Shown: positions 1 through 9,793 of the stretch, piece after piece
Layout of the letters: the number at the start of each line of letters is the position of its first letter
Numbering within the stretch: the stretch's first letter is position 1
Assembly: GCF_932274485.2 (NCBI RefSeq)
Contig: NC_065880.2
Span: 78,983,730-79,047,729 of the forward strand
Direction of reading: 5' to 3'
Length of the DNA stretch: 64,000 bases
Origin: Patella vulgata
Taxonomy: Eukaryota; Mollusca; Gastropoda; Patellidae
Notes under the pieces: generated by a model
Seen by the model: the letters and a program-made list of their open reading frames with translations, nothing else
Told to the model about the DNA's origin: nothing
The model's database searches: none
Program-made: the position numbers and the translations under genes

Positions 1-1362
1 CATTAACCTATTATAGTATTTTATTTTCAGATGTATAAGTTTATTGTTTCACATACAGCAGCTAATTGAGGTAGGCAAAGGTTGTTGTGCAAACCTTACA
101 GGGAGTAGCGACCTTGCCTTGCCGAGCTACTGTGATCAGAGTATGAAATTCTGTGAATTGATATTCCATGTGTCGGAATATGGGATTTGTCTAAAGCTCC
201 AGTTCCTTCCTATGTAGTCATGTCTAATTTTTAAAACCAGAGCTTAATGTCATAAATTATCTCGAATCTTCTAGTAAATATCAATCAGTCATTTGTTTTC
301 AGAAATATAGAGCAATATCTACTAAACAGGGCCACAATATTAGGACCAGTGACACTGTTTGCGAAATCTGATACATTTTTATATTGATTACCAATAGCAT
401 AAACAAGTTATTTTTCCTTATTTCTTCCAAACAAGTGCAAGGGCGCGGGATGTTGATGACTAGTCATCTTGTTTTGGTTGCCGTGCGCGTTGCTATTTAG
501 ACGTACCGGTAATACAAGACTCCCATAGGGGCTGTAAAAAGGACAGAATAAGCCAGCACAGAATCCTTACCCGATAAACCTTTTGATTGGAATAGGGAAT
601 AAGCCAATTGCATGATGATCAAAATCATAGAATTGGAGAACACAGTCAGTACATCGCGGAGACCCCTCTTCGATCTGTTTTCAATATGTGCTGATCACAA
701 ACTAGAACAATACCTAATTAGGCTATTGACTTTTTTTATTTAAATTGTTTCCTGATAAGTATTAACAAATTTATTATCTATATGATAAAAACAACAGTCC
801 TCACAATAGTTATTTGTCTATCACGATTCTCGATAATAAAACCAAAGATGTCAACAATGGCTCTTCACTGCATCAAAGGAGTCTGACCTTCTATCCCTAT
901 ATATATGCATACACCATGTTTAACCAGACAATATATAATGAAAAAGAACAGGGATGCAATGCCTGTTCAAGACTCAATTTTACCTGCGCTCGCTTCAGCT
1001 CGGTTTTATTCAACAATTCGTAATGTCAGGCAATTTAACCCCTGCCGATTCACTTAGATATGTTTTTTCTTCAATCTAGTCGTTTTGATTTGCATAAATA
1101 CTCCCTCAAAACGGTTTCGTCCATTTCCACTCTTGTCACAAACTCCATGCGTTGACGTCACACAAAAGCAATCCGCAGTGACTAGACCATTGAAACAAGT
1201 GCCAAGGATATTTTTAGTTTTTCTCCCCCTTTCCATTTCCCCCCTTTTGTATTGCGATTTTTGTCGACTTTTTGCTGTAGAATCAAAGAAGGGGTTTTGG
1301 TGTGTATTCATCATTTTGAAGCGGAAGTATACAAGACTTGAGAGGTTGGTTAGGTTTTTGTG
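1..1362. other. No gene recognised
   Basis: AT-rich sequence with only short chance reading frames. I see no motif, repeat or splice-linked coding signal I can support. Confidence 0.6.
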
Positions 1363-1599
1363 TGAAGTGCGTACCTTGAGGAGAACGCTAGATCGGCGAC
1401 GGTCCTGCACATATGACGTCGTATGTGGATTTTGCGTTAGGGTTAGGCCAGGGTTACGGTCAGCGCTAGCCCTGTTTACATCTCGAGACTTTGACGACGT
1501 CTGCTGGTTCTAACCCTTTCCCTAAACCATAATCCACATATGACGTCATATGTGCAGGACCGTCGCCGATCTAGCGTTCTCCTCAAGGTACGCGCTTCA
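1363..1599. repeat. Foldback repeat with 68-bp arms
   Basis: The arms 1363-1430 and 1532-1599 are reverse complements with about two mismatches. Each holds GTACCTTGAGGAGAACGC and a CATATGACGTC core. The roughly 100-bp loop carries TTAGGG-like runs and the phrase CTGTTTACATCTCG, which recurs at about 56970. This is a foldback/MITE-like structure; I see no coding capacity and no clear target duplication. Confidence 0.75.
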
Positions 1600-1692
1600 T
1601 CTTGTAGATTTGTTTTGCGTGTAGTGCGGTCCCCCTGCACATACCATTAGACATAGTTGACACTTTTTTTATAATTTGAAACGTTACCAGTC

Positions 1693-1944
1693 ATGGATAC
1701 ATTTTTAATTAAAAGGCCCGTGCTAGATGCCGAGCATGCTTAGGGCCCACCAGCTAAAAAAGAATCACACTCAACCGATAGGCCTATCCGCGATTCTGAT
1801 TCAGAAGCTGTCATTATGTTGACTAAAAAGACTGAGTCTGACGACCCTATCCGGCCTAATACCGTTAATAAAAAGGCCAAAGAAGGCAGGGTGTACATTG
1901 TACAAGTATCGACCTGAATGGCAGAAGATGCACTCTTGTGTCAG
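1693..1944 (+). pseudogene. hAT transposase N-terminal exon (decayed)
   Basis: An ATG at 1693 opens MDTFLIKRPVLDAEHA, followed by an in-frame TAG at 1741-1743, then a charged stretch. After a frameshift near 1890-1905 the sequence reads YKYRPEWQKMHSCVR, which resembles the start of the zf-C17orf113-like domain seen at the N-terminus of ZNF862-type hAT proteins. A GTTAGT donor follows at 1945. The family match is from memory, so it is moderately certain. Confidence 0.55.
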
Positions 1945-2040
1945 GTTAGTTACTGACGTTAGTTATTTATATATCGTCTGCTTTGAGGGTTCCCATGATG
2001 CTTTGGGCGAATGTCATTCATCCCATTGGCTGATTGTTGT

Positions 2041-2090
2041 TAGTTAGTTGTATTTTACGTCTGCTTCCACCGAGGAGATATCGCAGACAA
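2041..2090 (+). repeat. Short interspersed repeat P, copy 1
   Basis: About 50 bp with the core ACGTCTGCTTCCACCGAG followed by GATATCGCAGACAA. Other copies lie at 13899-13948 (minus), 45081-45120, 47266-47316 and 52505-52550. It has no coding meaning that I can see. Its first half resembles the AACGTCC core shared by the SINE tails in this window. Confidence 0.75.
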
Positions 2091-2149
2091 AAAAATTGGC
2101 TGATTGGTTTACTACTACTATTGGAGTTCTAACAGATGTGACCAATGAC

Positions 2150-2533
2150 ATGAATGAATGGTCACGTGCTCACGAATTGTCACACGGTACAACGAATAGT
2201 ATTAACCCTTTCTGCTCCAATCTTGAGGTACATGTTTTATTGATCTCCAAATATGTGAACAAAGATAGCGGAGCCAACAAAAAGAGTGGTGGCGATTGGG
2301 TGGAAAATCTAGTTAAGAACTTTATGAAAGCTGTTGAAAAGATGGACAAACATTGCAATGTGGATGTTCACAAGGAGTGTCTGGTTCGGGAGGCAACCTT
2401 CAAGCAGGCGCAGAAAAGTGGAGATGTGCTGCAAGTGGCACAGGACAACAATCCAATTAGCTGCCCCGAAACAAAAGAACAGAACAATCATGAAAAAGCT
2501 ATTGCGGACTACATACTATCTCTGCAAAACTAG
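2150..2533 (+). CDS. Unrecognised 127-residue reading frame
   Basis: From the first ATG (2150) the frame runs 127 codons; it is open further upstream into repeat P. The product is acidic to neutral and hydrophilic, with no signal peptide or membrane segment, and starts MNEWSRAHELSHGTTNS. Cysteines occur in NPFCSN, HCNVDVHKECL and PISCPE. It sits between the hAT N-terminal exon and the catalytic exons, but I do not recognise it as hAT sequence. It could be a diverged hAT exon, an insert, or chance. No function is assigned. Confidence 0.3.
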   Translation: MNEWSRAHELSHGTTNSINPFCSNLEVHVLLISKYVNKDSGANKKSGGDWVENLVKNFMKAVEKMDKHCNVDVHKECLVREATFKQAQKSGDVLQVAQDNNPISCPETKEQNNHEKAIADYILSLQN

Positions 2534-2618
2534 AAGACCAGTGTTTGGGGATACATTCATGGACACCCTTGAGCTGCAGATGGAAAATGGTGTTGATGAC
2601 ATTACTATTCACCAAATT

Positions 2619-2692
2619 GCCTTTACATTATCTAGTTTTTAACTATTATAGTGAGAATTGCCAGCTCTTTAATCTCCCATAATGTATCTTTA
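2619..2692 (+). mobile_element. TTAA MITE family R, 3' end fragment
   Basis: This matches the right end of the R family (see 31034-31396): ACATTATCTAGTTTTTAAC, then AATCTCCCATAATGTATC and a terminal TTAA at 2689-2692. The left part is missing. It lies between coding blocks of the hAT copy. Confidence 0.75.
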
Positions 2693-2737
2693 AGGCTTGT
2701 AGTCTGAATATCATAAAGTATTTGTTTTTATTGTTTT

Positions 2738-4521
2738 GAGGAGTATGTAATTGCCTTGGGCACATGGGTTGAAGATCGTGTGCTTCTTTCGCTGAAAGCA
2801 TCTCCAGTCTTTAGCCTCCTCCTAAATGAGAGCCAGGACATTAGCACTGTTGAAGAGCTAAGTGTATGTGCACGTTGGATAACTCTTGACGGTCACCAAG
2901 AGGAACACTTTCTTGGGTTACTTAATATGAAAAAGACCGATGCAGCCAGTATTTCTAGCAGGACTATAGAATTCTTGGACAAAAAAGGTATTGTATTCAT
3001 GACTGTCTTTCAAATAAATTCTATATAGAGTTTGTTTAATTCCAATCAAATGCTGTAAAAGGTACTACATGTATAGTTCTGTTTTCAGGTATAGATAAGA
3101 AGATTCGAGCACAAGGTTACGATGGTGCATTGGTGATATCTGGCAAAAAGACAGGCGTTCAAGCTAGGATGAAGGCGTTGTGCTGTCCCAGAGCCATGTA
3201 TGTTCACTGTCATGTTCTGCAGCTAGCACTGGCCTCAGCAAGCAAGTCTCACAAGGCAATTGAGCAAGTGCTTCGCATCTTAATGAATATATGCAAGATT
3301 TTCCATAAGACGAACTTATAGAAATGCAGAAGGTCTACAATCACCCCCAAATGAAGATGATAAAACCCTCGGACACCAGATGGGTTGCCTATGAGAGGTG
3401 CACAAGGGCAGTCAGGCTAAGCCTGGTTCCTCTGAAATCCACGCTTGAGCACATCAGTACCGACACAAGTGAGTAATTTGGGCCTGGCCCTGGTGTAGTT
3501 CTAATACTCATATCCTCAAATTTAAAAATTTGATATCATTTTAGTAATTTTATTGAACTGACCTCATGTTTAGTGTTATAAGCTATCCAAAGCAAAAAAT
3601 ACTTTGTCACTGCCTAGCTTCTCCAAATCCGTAATGCATGGATCCTGCTTACCTTTCCACATGACATTGAGGCATCTGCTGTGAGTACGTCACTGAGTAC
3701 ATTCCAGTTTGTAGGCATCGTACACCTGCTGTGTGACATCATGCAACTTATCACCCAGCTAAGCAAGGTCCTACAGATAAAGGCCATGGACTCAACACAG
3801 CTGACCTCCAAGGTGCAGGATTGCCTACAGAAACCTACCGAGCTCCAGGAGGATACATTACAGGGTGAATGCATCAAGATGATCCCAGAAGCCTGCTAGG
3901 CACTGGGAGTCAATGAAAGTGACGAGAGAATGGAGCTGTTTTTCATGAATGGGGCTGGCCCATACATCACCACCGTGGCTGGGAATGTGAAGTGTAGATT
4001 CGATGAGAGTGTGGGTATAGTCCTGAATCCAAGGAAGCTGCCCAGTTCTTCCACACTTATCAAAGACTACGGTAATGCGCACATGGAGACCCTGATCAAT
4101 TTCTATGCTACAGACACCACTGCGAAGCTTGAAATTGCTGGAGAAGATGTTGTCGAAAACACTATTGGGCCAGACATTAATGGTGCAGAAACAAAGCTGA
4201 TAGCAGGGGGGTACAAGGGCTTGTCCCCAACTCAAATGCTGGAGAGTATGATAAAGGATGAACTTACCCCCCCAGCTTTACCCGAACATCCTTTTTCTCC
4301 TTAGGGTCGCTGTAGCTGTGCTTGTTTCCACTACCACAGTGGAACGTTCGTTTTCGGACATGAAGATGATAAAAACGCGATTGCGGAATCGTCTTGGACC
4401 AAGCAACCTTGACCATTTAATGAGGATAGCAATTGAGGGCCCAAAGATCCAAAACATCGATTTTGATGAAGTGCTGGACATTTGGAAGAGACTCAATACA
4501 AACCGAAGAAGCCTTGTCTGA
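2738..4521 (+). pseudogene. hAT transposase core and dimerisation domain (decayed)
   Basis: Successive blocks match hAT proteins. SLLLNESQDIST and ARWITLDGHQEEHFLGLL come before a donor at 2988. GIDKKIRAQGYDGALVISGK and MYVHCHVLQLALA follow an acceptor at 3089. SDTRWVAYERC runs to a GTGAGT donor near 3467. FQFVGIVHLLCDIM follows an acceptor near 3618. YGNAHMETLINF and finally STTTVERSFSDMKMIKTRL (the hAT dimerisation signature) end at a stop at 4519-4521. A frameshift near 3310, a TAG near 3897 and a shift near 4290 break it. It is one of the better preserved dead elements here. Confidence 0.8.
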
Positions 4522-4545
4522 TTGAGTGTGTTTGCTAATAAAGTC

Positions 4546-5283
4546 TGAAAACTTACCAATGTTATTATGAAACTCTCGAAGCCAAGTCATCTTTAGTCTC
4601 GCTTAAATGGACAATAAAACCCTCTAAATACGACACAGGAAGTGTTTTATCTCCTATCTGGACTGGTTGTGCGATGTGCCGCATAGCACAACCAGTCCCT
4701 ATAGTCAGCAAAGGGGGTTGGGAATCGGAATGCCTTGAATTAAATAACTTAAACAAACAAACAGATAATTTATTTAGTTACAGATCATTTAAACAGCCCT
4801 TTTCTTATACAAAACACAGTTTTTGGAAACATTACTCAGCTGACTGAAGTACTCCCTTCTGCAAGCAAAGGGGGTGGGTGCAGCCCCCGCTGGCTGAAAC
4901 CCTGCATGGGTGATGCAACATACCCAATTTATTTGTTAATTTTTGGCCTGTAAATATAGAGTTTGTTCAAAATTTGAATCAAATACAGCATATCAATCAT
5001 TCCAATAACCGGGTTGTACCTATTTATATTGTTCCATCTCCAACGCCCAGAGGCAGAGCCAATTTATGTGTTGTTTGTCTACATACTGGAACTTGAAATT
5101 TATTCAACTATTTAGTTTAATGCATGTCCCAGACTCAATGCGGCAGTGTCACACCCACAATTTTGTTAATATTTAGTCTATAGATTTGGCAAAACAAACC
5201 CAATGTTTAGCTTTCTTTGCCTCTTGTCATATTAGTCATTGCAGCCATTTCATATTTCATTCTCTTCATTGTATAAAGTACTA
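4546..5283. other. No gene; small perfect hairpin at 4660-4698
   Basis: Non-coding. GGACTGGTTGTGC (4660-4672) and its exact reverse complement (4686-4698) form a 13-bp stem with a 13-base loop. The remainder is AT-rich with nothing I can name. Confidence 0.6.
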
Positions 5284-5298
5284 TATCACCCAATAATA
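5284..5298 (+). repeat. Repeat Z, left part (split by the Tc1 element)
   Basis: TATCACCCAATAATA at 5284-5298 continues, after the Tc1 insertion, at 6832. The uninterrupted relative is at 61240-61532 on the minus strand. The TA at 5297-5298 is the target site. Confidence 0.7.
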
Positions 5299-6829
5299 TA
5301 CTATTCAAAAAAAGTAGGGGATATTTGATTTTTAAGTGTTATTAAAGTCACCTAATGAAACTGACGAAGAAACAAATGACAAAATGAAATGAAGTTCACA
5401 TTCATCGATTTATTCCAAATGATCGTTAGACTAAGTAAGGCACAGACTGACCATTATAAGGGTAAAATGATACCCGGGGTCAAACAGCAAAGTTACCACA
5501 GCATCACAACCAAGTCAGTAACGGGTAAATCCTCCTCTGTTTGCCAAACAAGCATTGATCCGACGTGGCATACTCCTAATGAGACGTCTAAGGTCATTTT
5601 GGTCCAGATTGTCCCATTCCTGTTGCAACGCAGCAGCAAGTTCTTGGACATTGGCAGGACGTTGTTGACGTTGACGTAACCTCTGTCCAAGCATGTCCCA
5701 GACATGCTCGATGGGGGAGAGGTCGGGACTCAGTGCTGGCCAAGGTAATGTGGTGATGTTCTGTTGTTGGAGGTAACCTGTAACGATCCTGGCCCTGTGA
5801 CATCTTGCGTTGTCATCCTGGAAGATGAAACGGCGGCCATGACGTCGTGCGAACGGCACAACATGGACTGCCAAGATGTTGTCCCGGTAGTACTGGCCTG
5901 TAACACGCCCTGCAACAACATGTAAAGCCGTTCTTCCAGCAACAGTGATGCCTCCCCACACCATAACAGAACCACCCCCAAATCGATCATGTCTGATGAC
6001 GTTAACGTCTTGGAAGCGCTCGTTTCGACGACGCCACACCCTCCTACGTCTGTCCAAAAAATCAACAGTGAACCTTGACTCATCTGAAAACATCACATTG
6101 CTCCAGCGTCGATTATCCCAGTGTTGACGATCCCTACACCAACGGCGTCTTGCCTGAATGTGATGATCTCTCAAACAAGGGATCACGCGAGGACGTCGGG
6201 CGCGAAGGTGACCCCTATGTAGTCGAATCCGAATCGTCTGGCCACTCACTCTCACACCAGTGTCTGTTTGAAGACGAGCGCTGATCTGATTTGCTGTGAT
6301 GACACGATTTCTCAAGGCCAAGGTACGGATAAATCGATCCTGGGCTTGAGTTGTCGCCCTTGGTCGACCTGAGCGTGGTCTGTCCTGTACAGATTGTGTA
6401 TCACGGTATCTGGACCATAGCCTGCTTATGACAGACTGAGAAACATTCATCGTCCGCGCCACAACCGCCTGTGTTGTGCCGATCTGTAGCATGCCAAGGG
6501 CACGTAACCTTTCATTTTGGGTAAGCCGACGCATATCAAAATTTGTTTTCTGGTCACTAAAACAATTAAACTGATGTTTCCACCCTGGAATTCAATGCCA
6601 CAATGACTGTAACATTCAAAGTCAGAGTCGTGCAAATCTTGGGTTGGACCCCCATGATGATCCCAAGCATCACCTGCATTCCATGCGGTAGCTATTGGTG
6701 CGTTTGGGCGTCACATGTAACTGGAAATGTTTCTTCTGTTAGGTTCTATAGTGACTTTTTTCGTAGTCATTTGCATATTTTAGTATTATGCCCCCAAAAT
6801 CAAATATCCCCTACTTTTTTTGAATAGTA
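5299..6829 (-). mobile_element. Tc1-like DNA transposon, apparently complete
   Basis: A 1531-bp element bounded by TA dinucleotides (5297-5298 and 6830-6831). The termini are inverted repeats starting TACTATTCAAAAAAAGTAGG and extending about 35 bp. One uninterrupted minus-strand transposase gene fills most of it. The empty target sequence exists at 61240-61532, where the same flanks are joined at a single TA. TIR identity and an open frame suggest a young copy that could still be autonomous. Confidence 0.93.
5515..6534 (-). CDS. Tc1-like transposase, DD34E, intact
   Basis: 339 residues, the usual length for Tc1 transposases. The enzyme cuts and rejoins transposon ends at TA targets in the nucleus. 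The N-terminal half holds two helix-turn-helix regions: TTQAVVARTMNVSQSVISRL at about residues 20-39, and RVITANQISARL at about 77-88. An AT-hook-like GRPR lies between them at about 56-59. The catalytic triad is visible as D151 (in FSDESRF), D241 (in FQDDNARCH) and E276 (in SPIEHVWD), giving a 34-residue spacing. The glycine-rich GGGSVMVWGGI (187-197) is the conserved Tc1 box. The ATG at 6532-6534 is chosen because the protein then begins MRRLTQNERLRAL, a normal Tc1 start. No stop or shift is present. Subfamily within Tc1 is not resolved. Confidence 0.95.
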   Translation of the reverse strand: MRRLTQNERLRALGMLQIGTTQAVVARTMNVSQSVISRLWSRYRDTQSVQDRPRSGRPRATTQAQDRFIRTLALRNRVITANQISARLQTDTGVRVSGQTIRIRLHRGHLRARRPRVIPCLRDHHIQARRRWCRDRQHWDNRRWSNVMFSDESRFTVDFLDRRRRVWRRRNERFQDVNVIRHDRFGGGSVMVWGGITVAGRTALHVVAGRVTGQYYRDNILAVHVVPFARRHGRRFIFQDDNARCHRARIVTGYLQQQNITTLPWPALSPDLSPIEHVWDMLGQRLRQRQQRPANVQELAAALQQEWDNLDQNDLRRLIRSMPRRINACLANRGGFTRY

Positions 6830-6831
6830 TA

Positions 6832-7065
6832 TATTCTACAGTAGATATCGCTTGTGTGATATATTTTATAATCTACTGCGATGCTTTACATGAATTTGAT
6901 TGGTCAGTTGAAAAGGAACTACTTTTTTATTTTCAAAGAACAGTCAATTTCTTATTAAAAGTAACTTTTTTTAAAATTAAAAATGAACTATTGTTATTCA
7001 ATTGACCTTGATGGAAACACTGATGTATCACTACGCCGTAATGTTCAGTAAAAGTGAAATCTACA
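6832..7065 (+). repeat. Repeat Z, right part
   Basis: Begins ATTCTACAGTAGATATCGC directly after the Tc1 target TA. It matches the reverse complement of 61240-61517 through ATGAATTTGATTGGTCA and CACTACGCCGTAATG. This copy lacks about 50 bp present in the 61-kb copy near GATGGAAA/TGATGTATCAC. No coding capacity. Confidence 0.8.
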
Positions 7066-7121
7066 ACAAAGAATTATATTTATCTATTTGTGCATGTAAG
7101 AAGGGATTGGGTGATAAATAA

Positions 7122-7264
7122 AATCTCCTACTCGTCTTTTTTGATATCAGAAAATATCAACACTCGTTGATAAAGTAAAAAAAAACTCGGCAGAGCCTCG
7201 TTTTTTGTTACTTTATCAACTTGTGTTAATATTTTTGGATATCAAAAAAGACTGGTAGGAGATT
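7122..7264. repeat. Foldback repeat, about 70-bp arms
   Basis: AATCTCCTACTCGTCTTTTT at 7122 pairs with the end at 7264, and the match runs through GATATC and ACTTTATCAAC to a small GGC-AGA-GCC turn near 7194. It has the form of a short foldback MITE. The arms are about 85 percent matched by eye. Confidence 0.75.
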
Positions 7265-7928
7265 CTCTATATATCAATCAAAGCAGGAATGTGGACATGT
7301 ATTGCAGTGATAGCGATGCTCTTGTTAATCTTGCAGACAAAGTATGACATTCAATACATTGTTCTTTTGATCTTTTAAGAAAAGATGTTTTGAAAATTAA
7401 AGACAGAAAAACTGTAACTGGTGTGATTTGTTTTTTATTTAAAAAATAATAGAGCTTTATTAGTTATTGTTCTTGTATACTCTGAAATGAATAATGAATG
7501 AAAGTCATTGAATATAATTTAAAACATATCTCTAATATACTCTTGTCAGATAATTGTTTTGATTAAATTGATATTCATGATTGTGTACGAATAATAAACA
7601 ATGATAATTGAGTATTATAGCCATAATTCATTATTAATAATAAAAGTATAAAGTTTATTTTAAATTGATTATGAAACTAGTTCTCACAACTTAAATAAAT
7701 CGCACGGATGGTGGCGTATGTGGTCATTATTGTGGGTGGAACCCAGAGCAAACCCACATGCCCCGACAGGCTAGTTCTGTGTATCTAACAATATGCGTCA
7801 AGAAATGAATTCTAGTGAAGTGGGCTGTGACTAAAACATGGTGTCAGTTCAGGATTAAGGTCTAAGGGCAGGCAACACATTAGGGGTCAGACCACTGTTT
7901 TAATCTCTTCAAAGTGGGGAAAATATTT
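7265..7928. other. No gene recognised
   Basis: Strongly AT-rich, non-coding sequence. Nothing supported. Confidence 0.6.
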
Positions 7929-8076
7929 ATTGGGTGTACAGCCCAAACACACATGGATATTGCTCTGTCCAAAATATTATTGGGCACTTGGTCCGTTTAT
8001 TTATTGGGTATACTGTCCAAACACACATCGGTTTTGCTCTGACCAAAATATTGTTGGGTGTTTGGTCCATTTATTT
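7929..8076 (+). repeat. Two tandem 74-bp units
   Basis: Units 7929-8002 and 8003-8076 both run from ATTGGGTRTACWG through CCAAACACACATSG to TTGGTCCRTTTATTT. Identity is about 88 percent by eye. Any open frame across them is a by-product of the repeat. Confidence 0.85.
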
Positions 8077-8084
8077 ATAAAAAT

Positions 8085-8210
8085 GAGGAGGTCACAATGT
8101 TTTTTTGTTCGATTTTAAAAAGCGTTTAAATATATCACCATTTCACCATAATGAAGGCTGAATTTGAATTTCGGGAAAATTGAAATAAAACTGCCCAACA
8201 AAATGGCCGC
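8085..8210 (+). repeat. Single fragment of the 340-bp tandem-array unit
   Basis: The stretch GAGGTCACAATG, CGATTTTAAAAAGCGTTT, ATATCACC, ACCATAATGAAGG and CAAAATGGCCG matches the units at 34310-35465. The apparent start of the LINE ORF1 (ATG near 8164) is inside this repeat, so the LINE was probably inserted 5'-truncated into, or next to, an existing repeat copy. Confidence 0.7.
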
Positions 8211-9316
8211 TCTGTGTGATATTAGGATACTGGCAAATGGAAACGCTAGGCTAGCCTTTCAAAATATGGAGGACGCCCAATTGGCGACTAATATTAAAAT
8301 GTTAGGGAATTTTAAGGTTGAAATCTCCATGTCGGAGCATAACCAAACTGACAGAGTGATAATATACAATATCCCAAAGGATTACACCGACGAGGAGATC
8401 CTCGATAACCTGAAGCAGGGAGGCTACAACCCCTTGGCAATTTATCAGTACCCAATAAGACAGGGTAAAACCATTCGAACCGTGCAGCTAACCTTCAAAA
8501 AAGATGATACCCCGCAGGGTGTCATCTACATGTTGTATGAAAGAAGGGCCCGTCCACCCCCAAAGTCAAAAGATGTACGGATTGCAAAGAATAGGTCATT
8601 TAGAAAAATTCTCCAGGAGCTCAGCTATCTGCGGCAAATGCGGTAACAACCATAAAACAGAGGAATGCAGGGCCGCACAGGCTAAGTGCGTCAACTGCAA
8701 AGGGAATCACGGAGCTGATTCACCAATATGCCCCAAATACCAAAGCACTAAATACATCTTGACCATGCAGTACATGCATGGAATAACGCACAAAGAGGCA
8801 ACAGCCCACGTAAATAATAAAACCGTGAACCAACAAATAAAAGAAGACACCCCCCCCCCCCTTAGCAGGGAGGAGGTAGCAAAAGACAACAGCAAAACTT
8901 TCACCCCCCAATTCAAAAACTCAGGAGAATTTGTCCGCTTCTGCAGAGACCTGGCAAAGTTAGGATCTATAAAAAACGAGGAGGAACGGAACGTGGAAAT
9001 AGAAAAGACCATAGTCTGCTATGTGTCAAACGCAACCAAAACGGCACAACCCCCCAAAAACAAAGGGAAGCCTTCTCAGGCAGAGAAGGTCCCAGAGATA
9101 ACTGCCATGCCCCCATCCTCCGCAACGAAACCAAAGGAACAAAGAAGAAGCCGAAGCCACTCAAGGCTATCGGCAAAAAGAACGATTGACTTAGTTGTCA
9201 CCGAAGATGAGGACAACTCACTCAGGCATGGGGATAATCCCATGATCACTGAGGCAGAGGTGATCAATCAAAACAAGCGCAATTGCAGTGTAGGTAATAG
9301 GGAAGAGGTATTGTAA
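8211..9316 (+). pseudogene. LINE ORF1: RNA-binding protein (frameshifted)
   Basis: The first part reads ILANGNARLAFQNMEDAQL and RVIIYNIPKDYTDEEILDNL, which looks like an RRM-type fold of I/Jockey ORF1 proteins. After a frameshift near 8560 it continues as CGKCGNNHKTEEC, then CVNCKGNHGADSPIC: two zinc knuckles for RNA binding. A low-complexity, lysine-rich tail ends at the TAA of 9314-9316. The ATG at 8164 is not trusted, because 8085-8210 is unrelated repeat sequence. Such proteins coat the element RNA. Confidence 0.8.
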
Positions 9317-9793
9317 ACAAGACAATACCCTAAAACAACAAATCATTACCAGTTCAAATGGCGAAGCCAATCAATATTTTTCAACTGAACATTAATGGGT
9401 TGCGGTCCCGTTTGATTGAACTCAAACAATATGTCTTATCAAAACAATCCAGACATACTATGCATACAAGAGACGCCACTCAAGGCTATCGGCAAAAAGA
9501 ACGATTGACTTAGTTGTCACCGAAGATGAGGACAACTCACTCAGGCATGGGGATAATCCCATGATCACTGAGGCAGAGGTGATCAATCAAAACAAGCGCA
9601 ATTGCAGTGTAGGTAATAGGGAAGAGGTATTGTAAACAAGACAATACCCTAAAACAACAAATCATTACCAGTTAAAATGGCGAAGCCAATCAATATTTTT
9701 CAACTGAACATTAATGGGTTGCGGTCTCGTTTGATTGAACTCAAACAATATGTCTTATCAAAACAATCCAGACATACTATGCATACAAGAGAC
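9156..9793 (+). repeat. 319-bp tandem duplication inside the LINE
   Basis: 9156-9474 and 9475-9793 are near identical; I see two differences (GTTCAAATGG versus GTTAAAATGG, and CGGTCCCG versus CGGTCTCG). The unit spans the ORF1 end, the gap and the start of ORF2, so the ORF2 start (ATGGCGAAGCC) occurs twice, the second at 9677. The near identity indicates a duplication later than the element's insertion. Confidence 0.93.

Larger units (their letters stand above)
1660..4545 (+). mobile_element. Decayed hAT transposon of the ZNF862-like type, with introns
   Basis: Pieces of one hAT transposase occur in order on the plus strand: an N-terminal zinc-finger-type start, the RNase H-like core, and the C-terminal hAT dimerisation domain. 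Donor and acceptor sites separate several of the pieces. The reading frame is interrupted by stops and shifts, so the copy is dead. It was itself invaded by a short repeat (2041-2090) and by the end of a TTAA MITE (2619-2692). An AATAAA lies just after the last coding block, near 4537. I could not find convincing terminal inverted repeats, so the outer limits are approximate. Confidence 0.75.

Noticed and set aside
1085-1513. 142-residue plus-strand frame
   Set aside because: It overlaps the foldback repeat and has no recognisable motif or codon pattern.
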